Assembly (NCBI GenBank): GCA_021613535.1
Contig: CP075493.1
Span: 9,610,001 to 9,674,000 of the forward strand
Length of the DNA stretch: 64,000 nt
From: Adineta vaga
Lineage: Eukaryota > Rotifera
Direction of reading: 5' to 3'
A program made the position numbers and the translations under genes. Shown here in pieces: positions 23,973 to 36,515 of this stretch; within the stretch, counting starts at the first letter, position 1, and every line of letters begins with the position of its first letter. The notes under the pieces were generated by a model, which had not been told where the DNA came from, ran no database searches, and worked only from the letters and a program-made list of their open reading frames with translations.

Positions 23973-25171
23973 ATGTTATATGCGTTAGTTTCAGATAAAG
24001 CTTTAGCAGATAATAAAACAGAAGAAAATTATACACATAATGCTGGTGTATTTACTTCGATCTTTGTTGCTTTATTATCCTTTCTATTTACTTGTGTTAT
24101 CAATGGATATGCAGCCAATGGACCTAATCGTAAAGAATTTTGAAAATGTTATTTAAAATAAAAAGATTTTTTTCTTTTATAGGATTATTTAGAAAATCAA
24201 CAGCACAAGTGAGTAATGAAAATCTGACGGAATTTACTCCAGCTAAACTAACATTTTCTCTCTGTGGTCTGATCTATATCTGGCAGGTAAGAACAAACTG
24301 TTTAAAAAGAAAAAAGGAAATTTAATATTTGAAATAAACAATTCTCTCTTTAGTTAGCTTTTCTTGTCTATGCTATTGTTAATATCTGGCGAAAAACAGA
24401 TGATGGTTATTTATATATTCATCTGTATACATTACATGTGGTTATCTTTATACTCTTTACTATAAATATGTTTTTAAATTCGTTCTGGTTGATCCTTTGG
24501 GATAGACTAGAATTTGGGGTTAGTATTATTTATTGTAGTTGTATACTTAATCTTATATGTTTAGTTTTCAACTATGATACTTTACTCGATGTTGGCAACA
24601 ATTATTGCTGTCACTGTTTTCGAGCATATTCTTCTATGGCAAACAAGATGGGATTTTATTCAATTAGATATGTGAGCTATAAAAGATATTACCTTCTTCT
24701 TCTTCTTCTTTTTTATATCGTTTTCCGTATGATAGTTCGATTGATATATGGCTAATGCGTTTTATTGTGTTGAATGGACATGCAATTTATTCCGCTTGGT
24801 TATTGATTGCTTCATCATTGAATCTTGCTATTTGGTTGAAAACAAAATTACCGTTGAGTAATGAAGGTTGGGCAACAGTTTTGTCTTTAATTGTATTGAC
24901 TATTGGTATTGTTGCTTATTGGATATTGGAAAATTTTATATTTCCTTCACAAATGGCTTATACTTGGTCTCCATGGTTCGTGTGGTTTGTTGGTTTAATC
25001 GGAATTCTTAGTAAACATTGGCAATTACTTAAAGACAAAGGAATTAATCAATTGTTTGTACTAGCAATTTTAATACTTTGTGTTATTTTATTTAGTGTTC
25101 GAATTATTCTTTTTGTTGTTAGATATGAGAAGTTAGAAATACCTACTGGTTCATATCCTATTGGATTATAA
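23973..25171 (+). CDS. Multi-span membrane protein, TspO/MBR-like (uncertain)
   Basis: Five exons (23973..24129, 24183..24286, 24354..24518, 24565..24671, 24736..25171) give 322 residues in frame. At least six hydrophobic spans are visible: around TSIFVALLSFLFTCVI, LTFSLCGLIYIWQLAFL, VIFILFTINMFLNSF, a span in exon 4, VLSLIVLTIGIVAYWIL, and LFVLAILILCVILFSV. The block FTPAKLTFSLCGLIYIWQ resembles the tryptophan-rich first helices of TspO/MBR-type proteins and of an uncharacterised invertebrate family; I recall this pattern but cannot test it. No signal peptide. The start could lie further upstream, because tttcag just after the ATG could act as an acceptor. Function unknown. Confidence 0.7.
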
Positions 25172-25538
25172 ACCGATTTTTTTTAATTTGAATAAAGTGT
25201 CATGCATGCAATCAGATGAATATGTTCAGTTATCTTGGAATATAAATCAATCTTTTTCGAATCGATCTATTCATGTTCGTTTTTAACGCATTCACTAAGT
25301 TATACAGATGTCGTTCGTTGTCGAGTAATGATTTGTTTCTTTCCTTTTGAAAGACGAACATTTGTATGTATATAGTAGAGGTTCTTTACAATCCGTGGTT
25401 TATATCTTCAACTTTCTTATTAATGGACTATTTGGATCTTTTTCTATCGATCTTCATTTATGTTTATATGAATTTTATTGAATTGTTTTCTTTCCTTTTT
25501 AAGATTGATTTACTTCTCTAGTTAGTACCGCTAGAAAA
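25172..25538. other. Intergenic, promoter/leader of ribosomal protein L21
   Basis: Short gap with an acceptor-like cttctctag (25512-25520) shortly before the L21 ATG, consistent with a spliced or trans-spliced leader. Nothing else seen. Confidence 0.4.
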
Positions 25539-26249
25539 ATGACAAATCCAAAAGGTTATCGTCGCGGTACGCGTCATTTATTTGCACGCGATTTCAAGAA
25601 AAATGGTCGTATTCCTTTGGCTACCTACATGAAAATCTACAAACGGGGAGATATCGTCGATATTAAAGTATATTTAACTCTTATATTAACAAGAAATTTA
25701 CATGATTTGTGTTTTTTTTTCAATTCTTCTGTTTCTTAGGGTAATGGTGCTGTACAAAAAGGTATGCCACATAGATACTATCATGGTAAAACTGGTCGTG
25801 TTTTCAACGTAACTCGACATGCCGTTGGTATTATTGTTAACAAACGTGTTCGGTATGTCTTCTAGGACTTATTTTCTTTTGTTTTACTGATTTCATTGAA
25901 TATCTAGACATCGTATCATTGCTAAACGAATCAATGTTCGTATTGAACACAGTAAGTTGTTTTTCATGATATTAATTGAAACGTTTTGTGCAGTTAAACA
26001 CTCAAAATGTCGTTCTGATTTTCTTAATCGTGTTAAACTTAGTGAAAAATTAAAACGAGCAGCAAAAGAATCTGGCAAACCTGTACCACTTTCAAGTATC
26101 AAACGACAAGTAATTTATATTCATTGAATTATACATTTCTAAATGACTATTTCTTTTAGCCCCAAGGTCCACGTAAACAACATTTGGTTCGAACAGGCGG
26201 TAACAAACCACAAATTGTCGAACCAATCCCATACCAATTCGTAGCTTAA
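25539..26249 (+). CDS. RPL21: Cytosolic 60S ribosomal protein L21 (eL21)
   Basis: Starts [20 protein letters not shown] and continues through [29 protein letters not shown] and HSKCRSDFL, to a basic C-terminus ending PIPYQFVA. All are landmarks of eL21, and the length (about 160 aa) is standard. Four short introns split it, one within VRIEH|IKHSK. It is a structural protein of the large ribosomal subunit. AATAAATAAA at 26328 is a likely poly(A) signal. Confidence 0.97.
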
Positions 26250-26481
26250 AAAAAGAAGATTCAATTTTTTTTTTGCTTTGCTACTCTTGTTTTTTTTTTG
26301 ATCACGTTAATCGAACAGCGTGAAGAAGAATAAATAAAACAAACCGGAAAAAAGAACGATCGGAAATGAAAATAAATTAAACATCATTGTTTCATTCTGA
26401 ATTTCATGATTGAACTTAATACATATTAGAATAACGATTAGTCAAAGTCAATAGAATCTTTTTGATATTTTTCAGATTGAT

Positions 26482-27420
26482 ATGGCGTGTCGACCATTCA
26501 TCAAAAATGGTTTGTTTTTTGATTAATAATATCGTTGATTTTAAGAATTATTCTTACAGGTTCACGTCTCTTACGACCCATTCTATACAGTCGAACAATA
26601 GTGAATGGTACACAAGATAAACCGCCTTTCCCTAAAGTTCTACGTATGTTATTCAAATCATTTCATTTTCCAATCGATTGATCGTTTGTCTCTTCTAGCT
26701 GTTGGATTACCTTTACAGAATGAATTACCCGAAGTTCAATATGTTCCCGATACACCACCAAATCAACAAAATTATCCAAATATGTCTAGACGATTACTGC
26801 AATGTCGCGGTGTAGAAACAGTTCATGACAAACTCATACATAAACAATATGGAATTATGGTATGTTGTTCTCTTCATTAAAATTGCTCGTGTGATTGATC
26901 AGAAGATACTTCGACGATAGAAATGAGACTTTTGTTTTTCAATGATTCTTTAGGCATTGGCTCCTGGTCTGATGAAAGAAAATCATTTTAATTCTATTCG
27001 TGACATGATTAATAAAAGAATTGATATGGAACGATGTTTTTCAATATGGCGTGTTGATCCTCCTTGGCATCCATGGTATTTCAAAGGTCTAAATAAAAAA
27101 CGTGGTGCTGGTAAAGGTAGTATTGATTATTTCGTTACACCAATTAAAGCTAATCGAATGATAATCGAAGTGGGTGGAACATTATCATTTGATTATCTTT
27201 ATCGTACACTATTAACCAAGCTGAAGTTTTACCATTTCCAGCAATACCTGTTTCACAAGAATTACTAGATAAATGGAATGCTGAAAGAGAAGAAATTCAA
27301 GAAAAAAATATCAATCCATTTCGATGGGAATATTTACTACGGAATAATTTCTTAAATTGTCATCGATATGCGGATTTTTATGATATTGAATTTGCGCGAT
27401 ATGGACCGAAAATTCGATAG
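26482..27420 (+). CDS. MRPL16: Mitochondrial ribosomal protein L16 (apparent frameshift)
   Basis: Exons start at the ATG at 26482 (an acceptor tttttcag lies six bases before it). The L16 core is present: GIMALAPGLMKENHFNSIRD, the KKRGAGKGSIDYFVTPIKA rRNA-contact motif, and IIEVGGTLSFDY. At about 27211-27216 the frame breaks: the reading continues in the next frame as NQAEVLPFPAIPVSQELLDK and on to ARYGPKIR at the stop at 27418. The second part aligns with the same stretch of mammalian MRPL16 (LDQ-A--LPF-A--VS), so it is genuine coding sequence. One missing base in TATTAACC would explain it. An intron of 38 nt there is possible on paper but too short and would delete conserved residues. Probably an assembly or sequencing indel, or else a damaged allele. 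Confidence 0.88.
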
Positions 27421-30400
27421 TATTTTTTTTCAATATACATACACATTTTTCTTTGTTTCTGTTAGTTTTTGTTGTTTATATTATAACAAAGGAAAACGAA
27501 ATTCTTATTTTGCTCGTTTATAACTTCAATGAAAATATGAATTAGTATCTTATTATTAAAAATAATATATAAATCAGTATATTGATCACAAGAATAGAAA
27601 GATTAGTTATTCTTTCTTTCGAAGACTTCTAGACGGTAGATATTAATGTAGACGTATAAGATTTATTTTGATGCAAAGAATTAATTGGCGTCATTCCCAA
27701 GCGTATTCACAATAAATCTGGAAATCATAGATTTGATAATAATTAAAAAATGTTTTAAACAAAAAGTATTCACCATCCAATTAAGTCTATCGCAAGTTTT
27801 TTCCTTTGATATCTTATCTGAAGAAATAAGGATAAAAGAGTGCTTTTACTATTGAAAAATATTCTTATCGATGAGTATATATGTATATAAATAGATCAGT
27901 AATTACATAGATCTTATTCTTTTTTTATTCACTTTGATATTTTACACTAGATAATTTCCGCTTATTCTATCAGATCTAATAGAAAATCATTTTTATTTAA
28001 AATAAAAACTAATTAATATGAGATTATTGAGTTGCTATTCTACTCTTCATGCTCTATATTTATAATTGAATCATTTTATAAAAAGTCAACTGGTAAGAAG
28101 CCAAAAAGAATGTTTTACTGACACTTTTATTAAACGGATTTGACAGTTATCAGAATTCCACGGTCATATAAATTCTCATATGATTACGAATAAATTATAT
28201 TAGATTGATCTTGTATTGATGTCTAGTCTACTTGTATGAGTCAATGAAATCATTATGTATATCGTTGTATTTATCTTGTACACATCATAGAGATAGAAAG
28301 AAAGCAGTTGAGTGATGACAAATGTGGAAAGATGATATAATGAACGAGAGAAATCATTATTTCCGTTGTAATAAAAATTTTCATTGATAGTATTTGTTTT
28401 TTTACGTAACCTATCAATGTATGTTAAAAAAAAAAGAAATCAAGTATTAGAAGTCAATTCTTTTTGATTGTGATCATATCTGTGCATGACAACATACGGA
28501 AGAAATAGACTTTGCTTTATGTCTACTTCTTTGAATACTGCGTATAGTTCATCTTTATATTAAAGAATGCGTCTTCCGAGTATTGCGTTAGTCGAAAGAG
28601 AATTCTGTCATATCTTTTTTTTTACATCTATTTTTGTCCGTGATTTTTCTGCGAGTCATCATCAACAGTCTTTTATTATTGCACGTCGATTACATTTTAT
28701 GTTCATCAAATGAAAGAGTGAGAAGAGAAAAACAAGAAAGAAATTTCTTTCTTTTAATACGATCAAAATACATTGACGATTCTTTCGGCTTTTCTTTTCC
28801 ATTGTTGTATTCAACGAGTTACTGCTTTTGTAAGTATATTATATATTGAAATTCTCTGTGATAACTACGTGAGAAATATGAAAACAAATTCTTTTGAAAA
28901 GAGAAAATTAATGACAACTGACAAGATTATTTAGATTGAAATGAACACGCATTTGTCAATTGCAAACATACTTAATTGTCAAGCACATCCTATACAAAGA
29001 TTTAGATAGCTTGAGAAAGGTTTTTATTGAGAAGAAAATGTAATATTAATTAACAACTACACGTAAACAACTAGACAAACACTTGATTTTTTCAAGAAAA
29101 TACATTGCAGACCGGAAGTGCATTATCAGAAGGAAGAAAATCACGTTTACACTACTAATATTCATTTGAAAAAAAAACATAAATATATGAATATGAAACA
29201 TGTAAAAAGAGATAATAAAAGAGATGAAATGCAATATCCGTTTACTTTAATCAAAAATCAGTAAGTACAAATGCTTTTCCAAAGATATCTATTCATCGAT
29301 AGAATAGTTCGAAAAACAAGTACATCATATGATATTTGTTTCTACAGAATAGAGTTTCAATCGTAAGTTCTACACTCTCTTCTTTCTTTCTTTCTTTTGT
29401 TGTTTACATGGCGTTTATATTAAATATAAACCTAAAGTACTCTTCATCTTTCCTTATAACATTTCAAATTAAACTATAGTTTGCTTTCTAAATTTGAGAA
29501 TACTTCAGAATAACAAACTATATATTATTCGATTGAATGATGTTTAATATAGAAATAAAAATATCATTTTTCTAAAAAATACAAGGAAACGGAATTCTAG
29601 AAAAAGAAGAAAGAATTCATTTTATGCTAGTTAGGTTTCTTCTTTCCATTTCAGTGCATTTTGCCACCTACTTGTCTCTATATGTACCTAGGCTAACAAA
29701 TAGAAAACTATAATGAGCAATAGAAATTAATGATTATTAAATGAGTGCGGTTTTGACCTTCTAGAATTGAAGATCCTTAGAGATTTAAAGATAGAGATAA
29801 AAAGTTAATCATAAAGAAATTTTCTTTGATAAAGTCTAAGTAGTTATTCTGTTTCGTTATGTATTTTCTTGATGATAAAAAATAGACTCTTATCTTCGCC
29901 TAAATAGATCAAGCGGTGCAAATAATAAAAAGGTTTCAATTTATTATTTTTTTTCCTACATTAACAAAATATGTTTTCGACATCATTAGAATATGAGATG
30001 TCCATATCGACTTTGGTTTTCTTTTACTTCTCATATAAACATTTACGATTATTTACACGATTCATCATAATAGAATCAGGATGGTAAATCTGACGCAGTT
30101 GTCATGCGAGGCGTTCTTTCTTCTTCTTTTTCTTCTTCGTCTTTTTTCTACTTGAGGAAATTAGTAAAAAGAAAGAAGATAGATAAGATGTTCAATGCAT
30201 AGAGATCAAATCAAAACCAACTACATAACACATTATTTTTGTTCAGAACAAAATAAAAGGAAGAAAACATAACGAGTAGCTGTATGACTTAACTTTTGGT
30301 TTTTCTTTATCAACAATAACCTTTTTTTCTAATGAATAATAATAATAATCTATACATAATTAAAAGAATTCTTCTCATCGAGTCTTTCCTATTCAACCTC

Positions 30401-31124
30401 AAGCATAAAATTATCAGGGTAGTTTATTATCATTAACCTTGACATGGTTTAAAACCATATAAATAGTAAGATAATATGAAAGAACGCATTTAAAGTGTGA
30501 GAATAGTATATTAATTCGTGGATAAAAATATGCTTTTCTTTTTCTATGAAGTTCGTAATTGCATAGAAATATTTAGTTTTATGAATCGATGAAGAATATA
30601 CCACTACTTAAGTATTTATCATATTCATTTTTGATAACAGCTCCTTTTTTTATTCTCAAGAATCTACTTGAGAATCTCCATTATCTTCTTTAACTATTTC
30701 CACTTTGACAAGATGTACTATCCACTTATTCGAAGATTTAATTGGTTTATAGCAATATGCTTTCATCTTATTTTCTTCCTCTTCTCACTCTCTCAAATTA
30801 CATACAGACCAAACATGCAAATGTTTCTCATGCATATCTATCTTCTGCTATTCTGTAGGTGTCATCACCGTTGGCTTTATTCATATTTAGTTGAGTCATG
30901 TAGAAAAAAGATGAAGTCATCAAACTAACCTATTTATTCATTCTATTATTTGATTTTTTTTCTTACTCTTATTATAAAAAATATCATGAATCATATCATG
31001 TTAGTAATTCATTATACCCTTCAGTATTCATTTTCTACTTTAACCGTAAAGTCAAGAAGTTTTCGGTGACATATAAAACAATGAATAGATTTTGTAATTT
31101 TCATTCATTTCTAGATTAAATATC
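27421..31124. other. Long intergenic stretch, no gene seen
   Basis: 3.7 kb of AT-rich sequence. There are short open stretches (for example 28634-28849 and 30668-30928), but none has a start, splice sites and protein character together. A TTTC run lies near 29380-29396. It may hold regulatory DNA of the following GPCR gene. Confidence 0.45.
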
Positions 31125-32573
31125 ATGAATACAACTGTTGATTATAAACACGATGATACGAATGGAAGTCTTACTGATGATTGGGAAAATTATAAAGGTT
31201 ATACAAGATTTTATTATTTGACCGATGAAGTGTTTCTATATGCTAATCCAGTATTAATACTTATCGGTATGTTTATTGTTGTTTATATGTTTAAAATAAG
31301 GGTTTCTTTTTCTCCAGGTATTCCAACTCATGCATTATCAATGATGATTTTTCTTCGAAAACGAATGTGTCGTTATCCTGTCTCTGTTTTTATGGCAATG
31401 TTATCGTTAACAAATATTCTTATTCTGGCTGGTCCAGTTACTATGCAATGGCTCAATCATACAGTTTTCATAGGTTTTGTCGTTACTGGTTCACGTTTTC
31501 TCTGTGCATTTCATGTTTATATTGATTTAGTTGGTTCATCGATTAATTCTTGGTTAATATTAATGATTGCTGTTGAACGTTATCTATCTGTAACGAAACC
31601 TTTTCTAATTCGAACAAGTTTTAATCGTCGACAAGCATGGATCATTGTCTTTAGTGTTTTTCTAGTTGCACTTATAGCACCACTTGGTCTCGCTATTGTT
31701 GCCTCAAAAGTTGATGGGTGCCTTCTATTTTTCTCTCGAACATATCAAATTATTGGTTCGATTCAAATCTTTTTTATTTATGTTTTACCATCGATATTTA
31801 TCATAACATTAAGTATAATTACAGTACATAAACTACGTAATCGAATACGTTCAAGTGGACCACGACGTATACATATAAGTGTGATGTTAATTGGAGTTTC
31901 CTTTTCATTCATAACATTTACCATGCCATATCAAATCTCTTGGTATTGGTTGTTTTCTACTGCTATAAGTCGTGTAGAATTAAATCTTAAACTCAATATA
32001 ATCAATATTGGTTTACGTTATTTAGCATTGACAATACGAAATTTAAATTATACATTAAATTTTTTTCTGTACTCATTAACATCCACTGTTTTTCTTAAAG
32101 AAGCATTTGTCATAGCACGATGCAATTATTTTTTTAATCAACGATTTATCGAACATAATCCTACATTCAATGGTTTACGACGTTTTTTTACTTCATCGGA
32201 TGAACAGCGTGAACAACAACAAATTCATGGTCTTATTAATCAAGAAAATCTTGACAATGAGCTCAATCAAAATTATCAAACATTTTCCAAACAGATCAAT
32301 TTTCAAGAAAAATTTCTACAAAATGAAACGAAAAGTCACCTTTTAAATGGACATTTCAATTCCAATGTAACTCATACAGATGTTTCAATTAATTTAAAAC
32401 CATTAACAACCAAACCTAAACAGAAGAAGATTAAATGGAATTTAAAACCAATGAAACAAACATTATCATCACATCATCTACATCTACATGATGATGAAGA
32501 TGAACTTCAACAACAAATATCATCGAATCAAACTTCAACAACGAATATTAGTGAATATAATAACAAAAATTAA
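31125..32573 (+). CDS. Class A (rhodopsin-like) G-protein-coupled receptor
   Basis: Two exons, 31125..31266 and 31318..32573, 465 residues. The 51-nt intron is in frame and open, so an unspliced reading adds 17 residues in TM1; it has good GTATGT and ctccag ends, and splicing restores VLILIGIPTHALSMMIF. Seven spans follow. Family signatures: Cys at the top of TM3 (CAFHVYIDLVG), ERY at its base (AVERYLSVTKP), the ECL2 Cys in VDGCLLFF, an N-P-x-x-Y equivalent reading NFFLYS in TM7, and a long Gln/Asn/His-rich tail of about 130 residues. The usually invariant Asn of TM1 is His and the Asp of TM2 is Asn (LSLTN). The N-terminus has N-T-T and N-G-S glycosylation sites. It is probably a peptide receptor, ligand unknown. 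Confidence 0.88.
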   Translation: MNTTVDYKHDDTNGSLTDDWENYKGYTRFYYLTDEVFLYANPVLILIGMFIVVYMFKIRVSFSPGIPTHALSMMIFLRKRMCRYPVSVFMAMLSLTNILILAGPVTMQWLNHTVFIGFVVTGSRFLCAFHVYIDLVGSSINSWLILMIAVERYLSVTKPFLIRTSFNRRQAWIIVFSVFLVALIAPLGLAIVASKVDGCLLFFSRTYQIIGSIQIFFIYVLPSIFIITLSIITVHKLRNRIRSSGPRRIHISVMLIGVSFSFITFTMPYQISWYWLFSTAISRVELNLKLNIINIGLRYLALTIRNLNYTLNFFLYSLTSTVFLKEAFVIARCNYFFNQRFIEHNPTFNGLRRFFTSSDEQREQQQIHGLINQENLDNELNQNYQTFSKQINFQEKFLQNETKSHLLNGHFNSNVTHTDVSINLKPLTTKPKQKKIKWNLKPMKQTLSSHHLHLHDDEDELQQQISSNQTSTTNISEYNNKN

Positions 32574-33875
32574 CAACGACAAAAACTATTTTAGTCATTC
32601 TTTTTCTTTTCTTTTCGTTTCTTTTCTATTCGTATAGTCTGTCTTTGTATCTTGATACAGAAAAAAGAACCATTTGATAGAAACATCTCTGGTGTTGGTC
32701 CTCTATCTCTTCTAGACATACAAATAATCTTCTTTCAACAAACTAGTATCAATAAAATATCTTTCTGCTCAAATCACTGCAGATTTACAATAAGTAAAGA
32801 TGAATATTAGCATTGGCTTATCAATTATCTTTCTATTGAAAAAGATAAAGAACGATCGAGATAATTTTTATTTTTGGATTCTTTTAAACATAAGTTTTGA
32901 CATAGAAACAAATTAGCATTATTTTCTATTTTTAAACATAATTTTTCTTGATTTATTCAGTCGAAAGAAAAACATACTGAATATTCTACTCTCTTTACAC
33001 CATATAAACTATGTAAGTGCAAAAAAGATGAGTTATTCATAGAATGTTTTTTAATATGGGATTGCTCCATTTGATATAATACAATTTAATGAAATTTTAT
33101 TATTTTAAAGAACCTTTTGATTTCTTCTTCAAGGTCCTTAGTTACCAAGTGAATAAATAAGGGGAAAAAAGGAAATACCACCTCTGTATTTACTTGGTTG
33201 AATAATTAATCAGCAATAAAAAGACAAATACAAAGTGATTATTTGCCCTTAGGTAATAATAAAAAACAATGTAGTTAATGCTTTACGAAGTCAAAAACTA
33301 ATTGACAAGTCTTCATAAGAAAACATTTCCAAGATTGAACTTTTTAGTATAAACACATTGAGTACAATTCAACGCATAATCATTTCTATGAGAATTTGCA
33401 TAACAATGATGTTCTGAATATGAATTCCATCCACTCCTTCATAATGCTTCATTTAAAACATGCATTTTGGATTTATAAACATTTTTTATAGTATTTCGTT
33501 ACTCTATTCTGTTAAATTTACATTTGATCATTGTGCACCTCGAATATTATCAATACCATAACTCATTTTCTTGAGGCTCATGATATCTTGTCAAAGAACA
33601 AACGAAATACTAACTTCAGTCGATCGAAAAGTTTTTGAAAACTGACTTTAGTTATTTAGATAACTGCTTTGATTGTCAATATCTATCGTCAGTTAGTGAA
33701 TAAATAATAAAACAAAGATCAAAATACAGAGGTCACTATGGATCGGATATTTTTATGATATTATTCTAACCAGTAAAAATCTTCTCCAGAGTTTATTATT
33801 GATCCATATATTTTTCTAAATGATCTTGATCAACCACCAAAGAACATTTTTCTTTTAAACTTTATAAATAATACC
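32574..33875. other. Intergenic, no gene seen
   Basis: 1.3 kb between the GPCR and mitochondrial S6. AT-rich with no supportable exon or repeat. Confidence 0.45.
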
Positions 33876-34417
33876 ATGCCGAGTTATCAATTATTATGTA
33901 TTTTCAAGAATTTGCCAAAGGTATTGATCTGTTCCTCTTCAATCTATCGATTAGTTTCATAGCATTCTATGTTTTTTAGCCTGAATTAATGACAGGAATA
34001 AAAGCAGCAGCATCCTGCATTTTAGATCATAATGGTACTATCAAGTCATTTGAAAATCTTGGTTTACGTCGTTTACCGATTCGTCTATTTGGAAATGATA
34101 TGCAAGTGTATCGCGACGGACAGTACGTATGAATATAGATTTGTTCTAACTATATATACTATTTCTTTCTGTAATTTAGTTACGTATTCATTAATTTTAT
34201 TGCTGGTACAACAAAACTTTATGAAATGATGGCTGCACTTAAACGTGAAGGTGATATCTTACGACGCGTTATTTCTAATGATGATGAAGTGAATGAAGAA
34301 CATGTTTGTCATTGTGATAAATATGGTTATTTCGTCACAGATATTGTCGATTATACCAAACCATTAACTGTTTGGAATAAGAAGGTTACAGATCCATTGT
34401 ATAGAAAACGTCTATGA
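33876..34417 (+). CDS. MRPS6: Mitochondrial ribosomal protein S6 (bS6m)
   Basis: Three exons from the ATG at 33876 (exon 1 ends 33920, exon 2 starts 33980). MPSYQLLCIFKNLPKPELM is the first strand and helix of the S6 fold. SFENLGLRRLPIRLFGN and YVFINFIAGTTKLYEMMAAL are the central conserved strands, and REGDILRRVI ends the domain, close to the order in human MRPS6. It has a C-terminal extension ending PLYRKRL. It is a structural component of the mitochondrial small subunit. The next gene follows 169 bases downstream in the same direction. Confidence 0.92.
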
Positions 34418-34586
34418 AGACATATATCTGTCATTTTTTTCTGTTTTGTTAACAGTAGATTAATAAAAAACGAATTGTCCCGTTCTGATTCAATTTCTCT
34501 CTGTCATTGCACAATTATGCGTCATTGTCAAGAGAAAGAAAAGTATAAATATAATTGATTCACCAACATGTCATCTCTAATTGATC

Positions 34587-35360
34587 ATGACTACAGATAC
34601 GAATATTATCAAACAGAATATCGTTTTACCAAACGAAGCAGATGAAGGCAAATTAGCATTCGTTTTATTGAATGTTTTTACACGAGAAGAATGTCAAGAA
34701 TGGATTGAAATATCAGAGCAACACGGTTATAGTCCAGCTTTAATCAATATGGGTCAACAACAAGTTCTTCGAACAGATGTTCGTAATAATCATCGATGTA
34801 TGATTGATGATGTTGATATGGCAAATATTCTATTCGATCGAATCAAAGCATATTTACCAAATTTGTGGAATAATGATCATATAGTTGGACTTAACGAACG
34901 TCTTCGTTTCCTTCGATATGATCCTGGACAAAAATTTCAACCACATTTTGGTAAAATATATAACTTCATCGGTATATTTCTATTACTTATTCGTGTTTTA
35001 TTTTATAGATGGTATATTTATTCGTAATGATGAATCAATGGAACGAAGCTATATCGTAAGTTTACACAGAAAACAAATAATCTATCTATTATCGTATTTC
35101 GATTTTTCTAGACAATACAATTGTATTTGAATGAAGGTTTTGAAGGTGGAGAAACGACTTTTGTTCATCATACTAAATCGAGTCAAAATGTTCCATGCAT
35201 ACCACGTACTGGAATGGTATTAGTGTTTGAACATAAACTATTTCATGAAGGTTCAGCATTAATCAAAGGTCGTAAATATACAGTTCGTACAGATGTTATG
35301 TATCGACCTGATAAACACAACAACTCCGCACAAAACGATGATGATGATGATGATAACTAA
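34587..35360 (+). CDS. 2-oxoglutarate/Fe(II) oxygenase, prolyl-4-hydroxylase-like
   Basis: Three exons (34587..34950, 35009..35055, 35112..35360), about 219 residues, giving just the catalytic double-stranded beta-helix. Iron ligands: H-x-D in FQPHFDG (completed by splicing) and the distal His in LFHEGSALIKG. The 2-oxoglutarate-binding basic residue is the Lys/Arg in KGRKYTVRTDVMY. QLYLNEGFEGGETTF is the typical core strand. There is no signal peptide, so the substrate is probably cytosolic or nuclear. An acidic Asp run ends the protein. It resembles the small single-domain P4H-type proteins of fungi, algae and invertebrates rather than collagen P4H. Substrate unknown. Confidence 0.9.
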
Positions 35361-36060
35361 ATTTTTGAAACGTGAATTTTCAAATAAAACAAATAGGGTA
35401 CAATATCTTTGTTAGAATGTGTTGACAGGAAGTTTGATTATGAATATTTGCAGCACATATTACTTTAGAAATCTAAATTGGAATAGAGCGACATCTACAA
35501 AAGTGTTTTTGTGAGAGGTTGATGACAAATATTTTTTGTAATCATGGCTTTAAAAATCTGCGCAATAGACGTTACTCTTTACATTTTCTCAATATTTCTA
35601 GTCTTATTGACTTGTTTCTCATGACTCACAAAATTTCATAAAGAGGTCATCTTTCTCAGCTGTAATTTTTTATTCGTTCTTCTCTTCTCCTTTCCACAAA
35701 CGCGTCGGTCCATATTAACGGTCGATCGCTAGTCATGTGACGTTACATTCTTCTTTTTCTCTGCGAATGTCCTTTCTTTCATTTCATATATATTACCCTC
35801 CCCTCTTTTTTTTTGCTTTCTAATCCGACGACATTGTCATTGTTCGTTCGGTCGTCAGAAGGTAAGCACATATATAGGTAGGGAGAAACGAAAATATTTC
35901 ATCATATCACAGTCAGCAGACAAGCAAAACAGAAGAAAACATTGGTTTTGTGCATTGTTTTATATAGCCAACTGATTCATCGAATCTTTATTTGTAGATA
36001 AATTAATTTCTAGTTTTCACACTGTTTATTCGTATTTCTTTGATAATTAATTTTTAAATC
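35361..36060. other. Intergenic, promoter of ATG8 gene
   Basis: 700 bases ahead of the ATG8-family gene. The second half is more GC- and motif-rich than the surroundings (35690-35890) and contains the E-box noted separately. Probable leader near 35870-36060. Confidence 0.45.
35732..35741. promoter_or_regulatory. E-box/M-box like site (GTCATGTGAC) upstream of ATG8 gene
   Basis: GTCATGTGAC about 320 bases before the start codon. This is the MITF/TFE-type variant of the CLEAR element that drives autophagy genes in animals. One more copy lies at 11691 in this window without such a gene nearby, so chance is possible. Confidence 0.35.

Positions 36061-36515
<455 letters not shown>

Noticed and set aside
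27204-27241. A 38-nt intron in mitochondrial L16 that would remove the frameshift
   Set aside because: Too short, and it would delete residues that align with other L16 proteins; a one-base indel is simpler.
28634-28849. Open frame that begins like a signal peptide
   Set aside because: It has no ATG at the start of the hydrophobic part, and no linked exons.
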